A DNA stretch of 22,533 bases from JANWYT01 sp046719465 (GTDB lineage: Bacteria > Chloroflexota > Anaerolineae > Aggregatilineales > Phototrophicaceae). The DNA is taken from NCBI GenBank assembly GCA_046719465.1, contig JBDNCV010000060.1, forward strand, positions 1-22,533, given 5' to 3'. Each line of letters opens with the position of its first letter. Position 1 is the stretch's first letter. Under the pieces are notes generated by a model. That model searched no databases, was not told the origin of the DNA, and was given only the letters and a program-made list of their open reading frames with translations. A program made the translations under genes and the position numbers. Below, in pieces: positions 15,522-22,368 of the stretch.

Positions 15522-16592
15522 TCATGTGGATGCGGTCACAGGGTCGGCCAAGCTGGGGAGGGTTTGCTCGTCCAGCTCGGCGATGAAGTGCGCCAGCCAG
15601 CGACCCGCGCGTTCGATGTCTTTCAAGTCCAACGTCTCGTTGACCGAGTGCATGTTGCGGATCGGCAAGCTGATCAGCGCGGTGGGGATGCCCTCTAACG
15701 CGGTTTGGATCGACCATGCGTCCGTTCCGCTGCGCATGGGGATCACATCGATCTGATGCTTGATCTCGTGGCGCTTAGCGGTGTCGATCAGGCGCTCGTA
15801 AAGCTTGGGGTGGAAGTTCACCCCCAGCCCGATGGCCGGGCCGCCGCCGATCTCGTTGGCGCTGTCCTGCGGGACGCCGCTCTGCGGGGCAAAGGTCACA
15901 TCAAGGGCGATAGCGATGTCGGGCGCGATATGCTGCGCGGCGGTCAGCGCCCCATAGAGGCCGTTCTCCTCCTGCACGGTGGCCGTGGCGTAGACGTCCC
16001 ATGTGTGGTTGAGGGCTTGCAAGTGGCGCAGCGTCTCGCTCATGATGGCGATGCACGCGCGGTCATCAAAGGCCTTGCCCGAGACCAGCCCGTTGAGCAG
16101 TTCACGCATGGGCGCATCCGGCGTGATGATCGTCCCGACGCGGACGAGCTGCACGACTTCCTCATGCGGCAGGCCAACATCCACCACCAGTTGATCGAGC
16201 GCGGGGTATTGGCCGCGCGCCTCGGCGCTGAGCAAGTGAGGCGGGGTCGCGGCGATAACCCCCTTAAGCGGGCGCGCCCCGTGCACAATCACCGGTTGGG
16301 CGAGCTGCAAGCGCGCGTCGATCCCAGCAACGCCGCTCACGAACAAGAAGCCGTCCACCACCTCGCGGACGATCATCCCGATCTCGTCCATGTGGGCCGC
16401 CAGCATGATCTTACCCTGCCCCGCGCCGCGCTTGATGCCGATGAAACTGCCCAGCCCGTCACGGTCGGTTGTGTCAACCCACGGCTGCCACGTCTCGGCC
16501 AGCAGGGCGGCGATGGGCGCTTCGTGCCCGCTGACGCCGTGCGCCTCTGAGAGAGCCTTGAGGTGCGTCTTGAGTTCGTACAACGGTGTCAT
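15522..16592 (-). CDS. M42-family metallo-aminopeptidase
   Basis: This 356-residue cytosolic enzyme has the M42 (glutamyl aminopeptidase/FrvX) pattern. AAHMDEIG carries His67 and the general Asp69. KAFDDRACI carries the bridging Asp (176 or 177). VQEENG carries the catalytic and metal Glu208/Glu209, followed by Asp231 in IALDVTF and His315 in IRNMHSVNE. These supply two metal ions, usually Zn or Co, and the general base. M42 enzymes form large oligomeric particles that trim peptides released by the proteasome or other proteases; some relatives were annotated as endoglucanase M. The length is normal. The ATG at 16592 has only a poorly placed AGG, but an extended -10 (TGCTATAAT) lies just upstream and the family N-terminus begins here. 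First gene of the operon with the epimerase and the pentapeptide protein. Confidence 0.92.
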   Translation of the reverse strand: MTPLYELKTHLKALSEAHGVSGHEAPIAALLAETWQPWVDTTDRDGLGSFIGIKRGAGQGKIMLAAHMDEIGMIVREVVDGFLFVSGVAGIDARLQLAQPVIVHGARPLKGVIAATPPHLLSAEARGQYPALDQLVVDVGLPHEEVVQLVRVGTIITPDAPMRELLNGLVSGKAFDDRACIAIMSETLRHLQALNHTWDVYATATVQEENGLYGALTAAQHIAPDIAIALDVTFAPQSGVPQDSANEIGGGPAIGLGVNFHPKLYERLIDTAKRHEIKHQIDVIPMRSGTDAWSIQTALEGIPTALISLPIRNMHSVNETLDLKDIERAGRWLAHFIAELDEQTLPSLADPVTAST

Positions 16593-16623
16593 CCTGTCGC
16601 TTGGTGGTTAGGTGTCGTGCGCC

Positions 16624-16632
16624 ATTATAGCA
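16624..16632 (-). promoter_or_regulatory. Extended -10 promoter of the M42 operon
   Basis: On the minus strand TGCTATAAT is a perfect -10 hexamer with a TGn extension. It lies 31 bases before the ATG at 16592. No recognisable -35 is needed for this class, and none is seen. Confidence 0.6.
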
Positions 16633-16684
16633 CTCCTACGCGAAACTGGCGTATGTTCGGATTGGGGGTGGTACGAAAAAAGCG

Positions 16685-16752
16685 GACAGGGCGTGCCCTG
16701 TCTCTACACTACACATTACACATGATACGTAGGGGCGCGGCCTGCCGCGCCC
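16685..16752. repeat. Paired intergenic palindromes with two-base spacers
   Basis: GACAGGGC/GCCCTGTC (16685-16702) and GGGCGCGGC/GCCGCGCCC (16733-16752) are perfect dyads of 8 and 9 bp, each with a two-base spacer. They are separated by an AT-richer linker that starts with TCTCTAC and ends with GTAGGG. They lie between the divergent M42 operon and the 136-residue protein gene. Neither is followed by a T tract, so they do not look like simple terminators. Confidence 0.6.
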
Positions 16753-16814
16753 GCAGCGCCTGCCCCTTTACGGTACAATAGGCACACAATCACCCTCCAA
16801 CCACGGAGCGCTTG

Positions 16815-17225
16815 ATGGATCCGATCACGCTGTTGGCGGCCTACGCCTTCCACATTCTCGACCGTGCAGGCGCGGCGGCCCAGTCAACCTATGTGGGCAA
16901 AGTGCTGGAGCTGCTGGCAGTGCGCCGCTTGCTGGAGCAAGCTCACCTGCGCTACCCGCACCATGACGTGGTGGCGCGCCTTGCACAGGTCATGCGCCAG
17001 CGTGCGGATACGCCGCCGCGCCTTCCCAAAGACTTTTCGCTGGAGGCAACGCTGGCCGCGCTCCCGGGGGCGGATGACCTGCGGCAGTTCCTCTATGAGC
17101 TGGCGGAGTGCCGCATCGCAGCGGCAGGGCCGGGCTTGTTCGGGACGGGGCAGAAAGTCACCGCGCGCGAGGCGGCCTTCTTGCACGCCCTGCGCATCGA
17201 GCTTGGCCTCGAGCAGCCCGCCTAA
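16815..17225 (+). CDS. Hypothetical helical protein, 136 residues
   Basis: I do not recognise this protein. It is soluble, has no signal peptide, and reads as mostly helical with many Ala, Leu and Arg. It begins MDPITLLAAYAFHILDRAGA, has a middle with repeated LA(A/V)RRLL and VARLAQVMRQR helices, and ends with EAAFLHALRIELGLEQPA. Codon use and a clean ribosome site support it as a real gene: GGAG lies six bases before the ATG at 16815, which is better than the TTG three bases upstream. TACAAT at 16774-16779 could be its -10. It is convergent with the FHA gene, with a hairpin between the two stops. Context gives no function. Confidence 0.75.
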   Translation: MDPITLLAAYAFHILDRAGAAAQSTYVGKVLELLAVRRLLEQAHLRYPHHDVVARLAQVMRQRADTPPRLPKDFSLEATLAALPGADDLRQFLYELAECRIAAAGPGLFGTGQKVTAREAAFLHALRIELGLEQPA

Positions 17226-17232
17226 ATGCACA

Positions 17233-17255
17233 CAGCCCCCGATGAGCGAGGGCTG
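17233..17255. terminator. Possible bidirectional terminator hairpin
   Basis: CAGCCC and GGGCTG (17233-17238 and 17250-17255) pair around an inner CG/CG with one mismatch and a five-base loop, between two convergent genes. There is no T tract on either strand, so intrinsic termination is only a possibility. Confidence 0.35.
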
Positions 17256-17284
17256 CGCAGGTGGTTCAAACGGGCTGATGCGCC

Positions 17285-18166
17285 CTAGTTGCAGCGGATC
17301 ATCCCCAGCGCTTGCAAGACCGAGTTCACACCCGGGATCTGGCAGTACAGGTTGAGCGTATCGACCAGCACAAACACGCCAATCGTCAAGACGCAGCAGA
17401 AGACCATCAGCCCCACGCACCCGATCAAGATCGGTCGCCACGGCGAGGCCCCTTGCTCGCGCATGGCGTAGGGGTCATAGTCGTAGCCGACGGGCGGCGG
17501 CGGCGCGCCATAGCCCGCGGGCGGCTGGCCATAGTAACCAGCGTACTGCGGATCCTGATAGCCCTGCGCGTAGGGATCCGGTTGGCTGTAGGTCGGCGGG
17601 GGCGAGTAAGGGTCGACGCTCGGCGGCACATAACCGGGGGCAGGCGGCGCTTGATACGGGTTTTGGGGCTGCGGCAGCACCGACGGCGGCTGATATGGGT
17701 TCACCGGCGCGACAGGCGGCGCAGCGGGCGCGGCCTGCGGGGGCTGATATGGGTTCACCGGCGCGACAGGCGGCGCAGCGGGCACGGCCTGCGGTGGCTG
17801 ATATGGGTTGGCGGCCGAGGCAGGCGGCGGAGCCTGATACGGGTTGGCGCTCCCCGGGCGCACCACCTCAAAGCCCAGCGTGACCGTCTCGCCGAGGCCG
17901 ATCATGTCGCCGTTCTTCAACAATGTGCTGCCCGCCAGCCGCTTGCCGTTGATGAACGTGCCGTTGGTGCTGCCCAAGTCTTCGATCATGTAGGTGTCGC
18001 CGCTGCGGGTGAAGCGGAGGTGGTGGCGGCTGACTTCGCGGTCGTTGATGGCGATGGTGTTGGTGATGTCTCGCCCCAGATTGATCACATCGTCGCGCAG
18101 CTCATACACTTGGTTGGGCTGCGGCCCACGCCTGACGACGAGGCGGAAACTCTCACCAGCTTGCAT
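17285..18166 (-). CDS. FHA-domain membrane protein with Pro-rich linker
   Basis: This 293-residue protein begins with a forkhead-associated domain (about 7-100) that keeps the phosphothreonine-binding residues: Gly31-Arg32, Ser46, Arg47, His49 and Asn68-Gly69 in STNGTF. A low-complexity linker (about 105-240) of Pro, Tyr, Gln and Ala follows, with repeated NPYQPP or NPYQAPP units. One transmembrane helix (about 246-268) and a short cysteine-containing tail complete it. The FHA and linker should be cytoplasmic with the tail outside. FHA domains bind phosphothreonine targets of Ser/Thr kinases; none is encoded in this window. GGAGG lies nine bases before the ATG at 18166, and a near-consensus promoter is just upstream. 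The linker contains an exact 54-bp DNA repeat that may vary in copy number. Confidence 0.9.
   Translation of the reverse strand: MQAGESFRLVVRRGPQPNQVYELRDDVINLGRDITNTIAINDREVSRHHLRFTRSGDTYMIEDLGSTNGTFINGKRLAGSTLLKNGDMIGLGETVTLGFEVVRPGSANPYQAPPPASAANPYQPPQAVPAAPPVAPVNPYQPPQAAPAAPPVAPVNPYQPPSVLPQPQNPYQAPPAPGYVPPSVDPYSPPPTYSQPDPYAQGYQDPQYAGYYGQPPAGYGAPPPPVGYDYDPYAMREQGASPWRPILIGCVGLMVFCCVLTIGVFVLVDTLNLYCQIPGVNSVLQALGMIRCN
17691..17798. repeat. 54-bp tandem repeat in the FHA linker
   Basis: Two nearly identical 54-bp units begin at 17691 and 17745 (each starting TGATATGGGTTCACCGG) and a third diverged unit starts at 17799. Each encodes an 18-residue unit beginning NPYQPP. The period is a multiple of three, so copy-number change keeps the frame. 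It is intragenic and not a CRISPR array. Confidence 0.8.
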
Positions 18167-18214
18167 ACAGACAGGCCTCCAGCGCCGTGATGAAACGTCA
18201 TCGAATCCGATGAG

Positions 18215-18243
18215 ATTGTAGATTTATTCTGCAGGAGTGTCAA
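18215..18243 (-). promoter_or_regulatory. Strong sigma-70-type promoter of the FHA gene
   Basis: On the minus strand TTGACA (18243-18238) is a perfect -35, followed by a 17-base spacer and TACAAT (18220-18215). It is the best canonical promoter in the window. The predicted leader to the ATG at 18166 is about 40 bases. Confidence 0.75.
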
Positions 18244-18305
18244 CGGATCGCCTACTGTGGCACTTTCTTTACGTTTCCTTATGTGTCTTTGTGAAAAAAC
18301 AGCGC

Positions 18306-18320
18306 TATACTGTTAACAGT
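18306..18320 (+). promoter_or_regulatory. -10 overlapping a 12-bp perfect palindrome
   Basis: TATACT (18306-18311) is a five-of-six -10 preceded by GCGC. The perfect palindrome ACTGTTAACAGT (18309-18320) begins inside it and would cover the transcription start of the 148-residue protein gene. This is the position expected for a repressor operator. No repressor gene is adjacent, and no good -35 is seen. Confidence 0.45.
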
Positions 18321-18354
18321 TTAGAAAAGCATAAGTCTTGCCGAGGAATTTACG

Positions 18355-18801
18355 ATGTCACACGCTGGCATTGATTCACTTGAAAACGTCATACATACCC
18401 CAGAGAAGATCTGGTTTGAAATGCACCGCGAAAAGGACGCCTGCGATGTGCTGGTGCGGATGGACGATGGGCTGATCTACACAGCTACGTTCGTCACGTT
18501 TGACTACATCAAGCGTCAGATGGATCTCAATCATGCGGTGGCGCGCGAGCTGGAGGATACGCCCTGTGTGCGCTACGCCGTCATCGACACGGTGCACGTG
18601 GTCGTTGAATCGCTGGTAAAAGATGTCATCGAAGACACCATCGACAACCTGCTGGCGCTCGACGTGTTCGAAAGCTACTTCGTCCGCGTGACGGAGACCG
18701 AGGCCGAGCGCATCACCCGAACTAACAAGCGTGACCAAAAACGGGCAACCAAAGAACACGCGGCGGTCGTCATCAGCGAGGTGCTGGTCGTCAACGAGTA
18801 A
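18355..18801 (+). CDS. Hypothetical protein, 148 residues
   Basis: I do not recognise this family. The protein is acidic overall, soluble and without a signal peptide. It reads as an alpha/beta domain: WFEMHREKDACDVLVRMDDG and YTATFVTFDYIKRQMDLN near the start, a central helix-rich stretch (VVVESLVKDVIEDTIDNLLA), then a charged Arg/Lys segment (RTNKRDQKRATKEH) and a hydrophobic final strand. The start at 18355 has AGGA seven bases upstream. The gene has its own promoter with a palindrome and is closed by a strong terminator before thrS, so it is a single-gene unit. A regulatory or metabolic role cannot be chosen from the sequence. Confidence 0.82.
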   Translation: MSHAGIDSLENVIHTPEKIWFEMHREKDACDVLVRMDDGLIYTATFVTFDYIKRQMDLNHAVARELEDTPCVRYAVIDTVHVVVESLVKDVIEDTIDNLLALDVFESYFVRVTETEAERITRTNKRDQKRATKEHAAVVISEVLVVNE

Positions 18802-18827
18802 GCGCGTTATTACCCCACGTGATCTGT

Positions 18828-18856
18828 AGGGATGCCCACACGCATCCCTTTTTTTT
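18828..18856 (+). terminator. Rho-independent terminator
   Basis: AGGGATGC pairs with GCATCCCT (8 bp, six-base loop) and the stem runs into an eight-T tract (18849-18856). It ends the 148-residue protein gene 27 bases after the stop and insulates it from thrS. Confidence 0.85.
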
Positions 18857-18870
18857 GTTCAACCGCGGCC

Positions 18871-18876
18871 TATAAT
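18871..18876 (+). promoter_or_regulatory. -10 of the thrS promoter
   Basis: TATAAT is a perfect -10 hexamer, preceded by GCC and sitting directly after the upstream terminator. It is 50 bases before the ATG at 18921. No clear -35 exists, since the T tract occupies that position. The short leader leaves no room for a T-box. Confidence 0.5.
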
Positions 18877-18920
18877 CGACACGGCGCAAGGCCGACGCCC
18901 CCACTCAGAGAGGACACACC

Positions 18921-20729
18921 ATGCAGGAACGCTACGAAGACAGCCACCTTTATCGCATTCGCCACAGCGCAGCCCACATCATGGCGCAAGCCGTGATGGA
19001 GCGGCTGCCGGGCACGAAGATCACCATCGGCCCACCGATTGAAGATGGCTTCTACTACGACTTTGACCTGCCGCGCCCCATTGAGGACGCTGACATCAAA
19101 TGGATCGAAAGCCGCATGAAGAAGATCATCGCGGGCAATCACCCCTTCACCGTCCGCGAGGTGACGCCGGAGGAAGCGCGCGAGCTGTTCAAAGACCAAC
19201 CCTACAAGCTGGAACTGATCGACGACTTGGTGAATGGTCGCGTGGACGAAAACGGCCAACAGGTTCAAGCGCCAGCCACCACGCTGACGGTCTACACACA
19301 GGACAAGTTCACCGACCTCTGCCGCGGGCCGCACGTTGCCAACACTCAAGAGATCAACCCTAACGCGATCAACATCAGCTTCCGCCCGCCGTCAGGGGCC
19401 TATTGGCGCGGCGATGAGAAGCGCCAGCAGCTCACGCGCATCTATGGCACGGCCTTCGAAACGCCCGAAGAACTGCAAGACTATCTGCACCGCCTTGAAG
19501 AAGCCCGCAAGCGCGATCACCGCGTGTTGGGTGAGCAGCTCGAGCTGTTCATCATCGACCCGCTGGTGGGCAAGGGGCTGCCCTTGTGGCTGCCGCGCGG
19601 GGCGACGCTGCGCGACACGTTGGAACGCTGGCTGCGCAAGCGCCAAGCTGAGGCGGGCTATCAGCACGTCGTCTCGCCCCACATCGGCAACTTGAACCTC
19701 TACAAGACCAGCGGCCACTACCCCTACTATGCCGACAGCCAATACACGCCGATTGACGTGGACGATGAGCAGTTCATGCTCAAGCCGATGAACTGCCCGC
19801 ACCACATCATGATCTACAAGAGCCAGCCGCACAGCTACCGCGAGCTGCCGATCCGGCTGGCCGAGTTTGGCACGGTCTACCGCTACGAGAAAGCCGGGCA
19901 GCTCAACGGCTTGACGCGCGTCCGCGGCTTCACGGTGGACGACGCGCACTTGTTCGTCCGCCCGGATCAAGTGGAGGCCGAGTTCATTAAGGTGGTGGAA
20001 CTGGCGCAGTTCGTGTTCGGCTCGTTGGGGATGACAGAGTTCCGCGCGCGCGTCGGCATCCGCGATCCGCAGTCACCCAAGTACGTCGGCAGCGACGACC
20101 TGTGGAACAGTTCGACGCAGGCCATCATCAACGCCTGCGAGAAGATGGGGATGCGCTACACAGTCGAGGAGGGCGAGGCGGCCTTCTACGGCCCCAAGCT
20201 GGACTTGGTGTTCCGCGATGCGCTCAAACGCGATTGGCAGCTCGGCACAGTGCAGATCGACCCGAACCTGCCGGAGCGCTTCGACCTTGAGTACATCGAC
20301 AGCGACAACACGCGCAAACGCCCGCTGATGATCCATCGCGCGCTGTTCGGCAGCGTGGAGCGCTTCTGCGGCATTTTGATCGAGCACTTCGCAGGCGCGT
20401 TCCCGGTGTGGCTGGCCCCGGTGCAGGCGGTGGTGATCCCGATCCGCGAGGATCACAACGAGTACGCCGAGCGCGTCCGCAAGCACCTTGAGGCGGCAGG
20501 CCTGCGCGTCGAAGCTGACCTACGCGACAAGAACATGCGCAACAAGATCAAAGAGCAGCGTAAGATGCTCATCCCCTACCTCTTGATCGTGGGCGATCAA
20601 GACGTGGCTAACGAGACGGTGAGCGTGCGCCTGCGGACGGACGAGGACAAAGGCGCGATGCCGCTGGCAGCCTTCGCGGCGATGGTGCAGCAGCTTGTTG
20701 AGAGCCACAGCCTCGAGCTGATGGCGTAA
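18921..20729 (+). CDS. thrS: Threonyl-tRNA synthetase lacking the TGS domain
   Basis: This 602-residue class II synthetase charges tRNA-Thr. Its editing domain has the zinc-like HSAAH (His15, His19) and CRGPH (Cys134, His138) set that removes mischarged Ser. The catalytic core has the zinc ligands Cys292 (MNCPHH), His343 and His472, motif 2 in EFGTVYRYEKAGQLNG and motif 3 in HRALFGSVERF. The C-terminal ~105 residues (VQAVVIPIREDHNEYAERV) are the anticodon-binding domain. The usual N-terminal TGS domain of about 60 residues is absent: the protein begins right at the editing domain. AGAGGA lies seven bases before the ATG at 18921, which supports a true short form. Terminators lie on both sides, so the gene is a single transcription unit. 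Confidence 0.96.
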   Translation: MQERYEDSHLYRIRHSAAHIMAQAVMERLPGTKITIGPPIEDGFYYDFDLPRPIEDADIKWIESRMKKIIAGNHPFTVREVTPEEARELFKDQPYKLELIDDLVNGRVDENGQQVQAPATTLTVYTQDKFTDLCRGPHVANTQEINPNAINISFRPPSGAYWRGDEKRQQLTRIYGTAFETPEELQDYLHRLEEARKRDHRVLGEQLELFIIDPLVGKGLPLWLPRGATLRDTLERWLRKRQAEAGYQHVVSPHIGNLNLYKTSGHYPYYADSQYTPIDVDDEQFMLKPMNCPHHIMIYKSQPHSYRELPIRLAEFGTVYRYEKAGQLNGLTRVRGFTVDDAHLFVRPDQVEAEFIKVVELAQFVFGSLGMTEFRARVGIRDPQSPKYVGSDDLWNSSTQAIINACEKMGMRYTVEEGEAAFYGPKLDLVFRDALKRDWQLGTVQIDPNLPERFDLEYIDSDNTRKRPLMIHRALFGSVERFCGILIEHFAGAFPVWLAPVQAVVIPIREDHNEYAERVRKHLEAAGLRVEADLRDKNMRNKIKEQRKMLIPYLLIVGDQDVANETVSVRLRTDEDKGAMPLAAFAAMVQQLVESHSLELMA

Positions 20730-20734
20730 CGCGA

Positions 20735-20760
20735 AGGGCAGCCCATAGGCTGCCCTGTTT
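20735..20760 (+). terminator. Hairpin terminator between thrS and the DUF4230 operon
   Basis: AGGGCAGCC pairs with GGCTGCCCT (9 bp, CATA loop), followed by GTTT. It begins five bases after the thrS stop and seven bases before the convergent DUF4230 stop, so it may act in both directions. The T tract is short. Confidence 0.65.
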
Positions 20761-20766
20761 CCCGTC

Positions 20767-21510
20767 TTAGCCCAAAATCCAGCCCCGTCTCTGATCATAG
20801 CGCCAGCGCATAGGCGTTGGCGGGCGACAGGTGGAATCAACGCGCGTTTGTTCTGCATCGAGGAAGTTGAACTCAATCATGATATCAGGAGCGATCCCCG
20901 TTACGATGCGGCGGATCGTTTCGCGGGCGTTGTTGCGGGCCATGGTGAAGTTATCTTGGTTGCTGATGGCGTTCTCAACAGCCGCATTCATGAGCATGTA
21001 CTCGCCGAGTTCACGGGTGGCCGTCCAGTCGGGAAACAGCGCAGTGGAGCGGTCGCGCTCATCGACGGGGGTCATGCTGCACGAGAGCAGTTCGGCCTTT
21101 GGAAGCGTGATGCGCACCGCGTTCTGCCCCATGCTTTCTACTTTAAATTCATCGCGCAGCAAATTATAGCCGTAACGCACAACAACATCGGCTTCATAGG
21201 TTGCGCCATAGCCACCCGCGTTAAGCAGACCACGCTGTACGTTGACGCGCGTCCGAACCTTGCGCATAACCTCTTCCGCTGTGACCAACTGCGAGTTAGC
21301 GGTCAGCGTGGAGGTGATCGTGTCGGTGAGGTTCACCGTGGCGCGCGCCGGCTCGATGTTAAGAAAGCGGTCGATGGCATCGCGTCCGACGGCGGCTATC
21401 AACCAAAACCCGCCTATGATCAACAGCGCCACCACGATGATCGATGCAATGCTTCTGAAGATACCAGACATCATCAGATTGCCCTTCTCTGAGTGCTTTC
21501 GCTTGAACAT
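20767..21510 (-). CDS. DUF4230-type membrane-anchored protein, second paralogue
   Basis: This 247-residue protein has a single N-terminal membrane helix (about 20-41) and a large extracytoplasmic domain of DUF4230 type, whose function is unknown. The strongest shared features with its upstream neighbour are QLVTAE, GYGATYEADVVV, KAELLSCSMTP and a C-terminal TCR, so two conserved cysteines may pair outside the cell. It is a clear tandem duplicate of the gene at 21510-22274. The upstream stop and this ATG overlap as TAATG, which implies coupled translation. A second possible start lies at 21474 (235 residues) with AGAAGGG about eight bases upstream. That start would still keep the helix, so the exact N-terminus is uncertain. 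Confidence 0.82.
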   Translation of the reverse strand: MFKRKHSEKGNLMMSGIFRSIASIIVVALLIIGGFWLIAAVGRDAIDRFLNIEPARATVNLTDTITSTLTANSQLVTAEEVMRKVRTRVNVQRGLLNAGGYGATYEADVVVRYGYNLLRDEFKVESMGQNAVRITLPKAELLSCSMTPVDERDRSTALFPDWTATRELGEYMLMNAAVENAISNQDNFTMARNNARETIRRIVTGIAPDIMIEFNFLDAEQTRVDSTCRPPTPMRWRYDQRRGWILG

Positions 21511-22274
21511 TAGCCACGCATCCAAACGTCGCGTTCCGGGTCGTACTGCCACATGAGCGGCTGACGCAGGCGGCAGGTGTTGTCCATGCGGCGTTCGGTC
21601 GGGGTCTCTAAAAACACGAACTCGACCTGCGCGGTCGGGCTGAGGCTGCGCACGATCTGCGTGATCGTCTGCTGCGCGCTGGCACGTGCGCCGTCGAAGT
21701 TATCACTGCTGTCCAACACTTCATTCACGGCCCCGCGCATGAGCATAAACTCGCCCAGCTGCTTGGCCGCCTGCCAATCCGCCGTGAGCGACATGGAGCG
21801 ATCAACTTCGGTGGGCGGGGTCATGCTGCACGAGAGCAGCTCGGCCCGTGGCATGGTGACGCGGATGCGGTTCTCGCTGATCGGCTCCACCTTGAACTCT
21901 GGACGGGAGAAATCATAGCCGATTTTGACGACGACGTCGGTCTCATAGGTTGCGCCGTAGCCCAGCGCGTTGCCAATGCCGCCCGTCACGTTGACGCGTG
22001 CCTGAAAATCACGGATGGTTTTTTCCGCGGTGACGAGCTGCGCGCGCGCAATCAGCGTGCTGCTGACGTTCTCGCTGAGCAGAACCGCTGCTTCAACCGG
22101 AGGAGCCGAGATGTTGAAAATGCCCCCAAGCACCTCACCAATCAGATTGACAGTTAGAATAATGGCCGCTGCGCCGACTAGTCCAAAAGCCACGATACGC
22201 CCAAGAGGTTGAGCTGACAGCTCGGCGACAATGCCGCCCAGATGTGGGGATGAGTTTTTCTCTTTTTCGCGCAT
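21510..22274 (-). CDS. DUF4230-type membrane-anchored protein, first paralogue
   Basis: This 254-residue protein has a charged N-terminus of about 25 residues, one membrane helix (about 27-47) and an extracytoplasmic DUF4230-like domain. Its central block QLVTAEKTIRDFQARVNV is followed by GYGATYETDVVVKIGYDFSR and RAELLSCSMTP, closely matching the downstream paralogue, with a shared C-terminal TCR. The family is widespread in bacteria but has no assigned activity. I start at ATG 22274 (GAG six bases upstream) rather than the TTG at 22289. The gene leads the two-gene operon, and its upstream region holds a possible promoter and a dyad that may be an operator. Confidence 0.84.
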   Translation of the reverse strand: MREKEKNSSPHLGGIVAELSAQPLGRIVAFGLVGAAAIILTVNLIGEVLGGIFNISAPPVEAAVLLSENVSSTLIARAQLVTAEKTIRDFQARVNVTGGIGNALGYGATYETDVVVKIGYDFSRPEFKVEPISENRIRVTMPRAELLSCSMTPPTEVDRSMSLTADWQAAKQLGEFMLMRGAVNEVLDSSDNFDGARASAQQTITQIVRSLSPTAQVEFVFLETPTERRMDNTCRLRQPLMWQYDPERDVWMRG

Positions 22275-22290
22275 CTTAATCTCAAACAAA

Positions 22291-22305
22291 GTTCGTCATA
22301 CGAAC
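22291..22305 (-). promoter_or_regulatory. Possible operator dyad before the DUF4230 operon
   Basis: GTTCGT and ACGAAC are perfect 6-bp inverted arms separated by CAT. The dyad sits between the candidate -10 and the ATG at 22274, where a bound protein would block transcription. It could instead be an RNA hairpin in the leader. Confidence 0.4.
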
Positions 22306-22314
22306 GACATCTAC

Positions 22315-22344
22315 ATCATACGGTATTCAGGACACAAAGCGCAA
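22315..22344 (-). promoter_or_regulatory. Possible promoter of the DUF4230 operon
   Basis: On the minus strand TTGCGC (22344-22339), an 18-base spacer and TATGAT (22320-22315). The -10 matches at five of six positions and the -35 at three. It is placed correctly for the ATG at 22274. Confidence 0.35.
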
Positions 22345-22368
22345 TTAAAAAGCTCTAAAAATCCGCGG

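Noticed and set aside
17691..17852. Possible CRISPR-like repeat array
   Set aside because: The repeats are tandem without spacers, have a 54-bp period and are translated as Pro-rich units of the FHA protein.
18877..18920. Possible T-box or other leader control of thrS
   Set aside because: The leader from the predicted start is about 40 bases, too short for a T-box, and shows no specifier stem or antiterminator.
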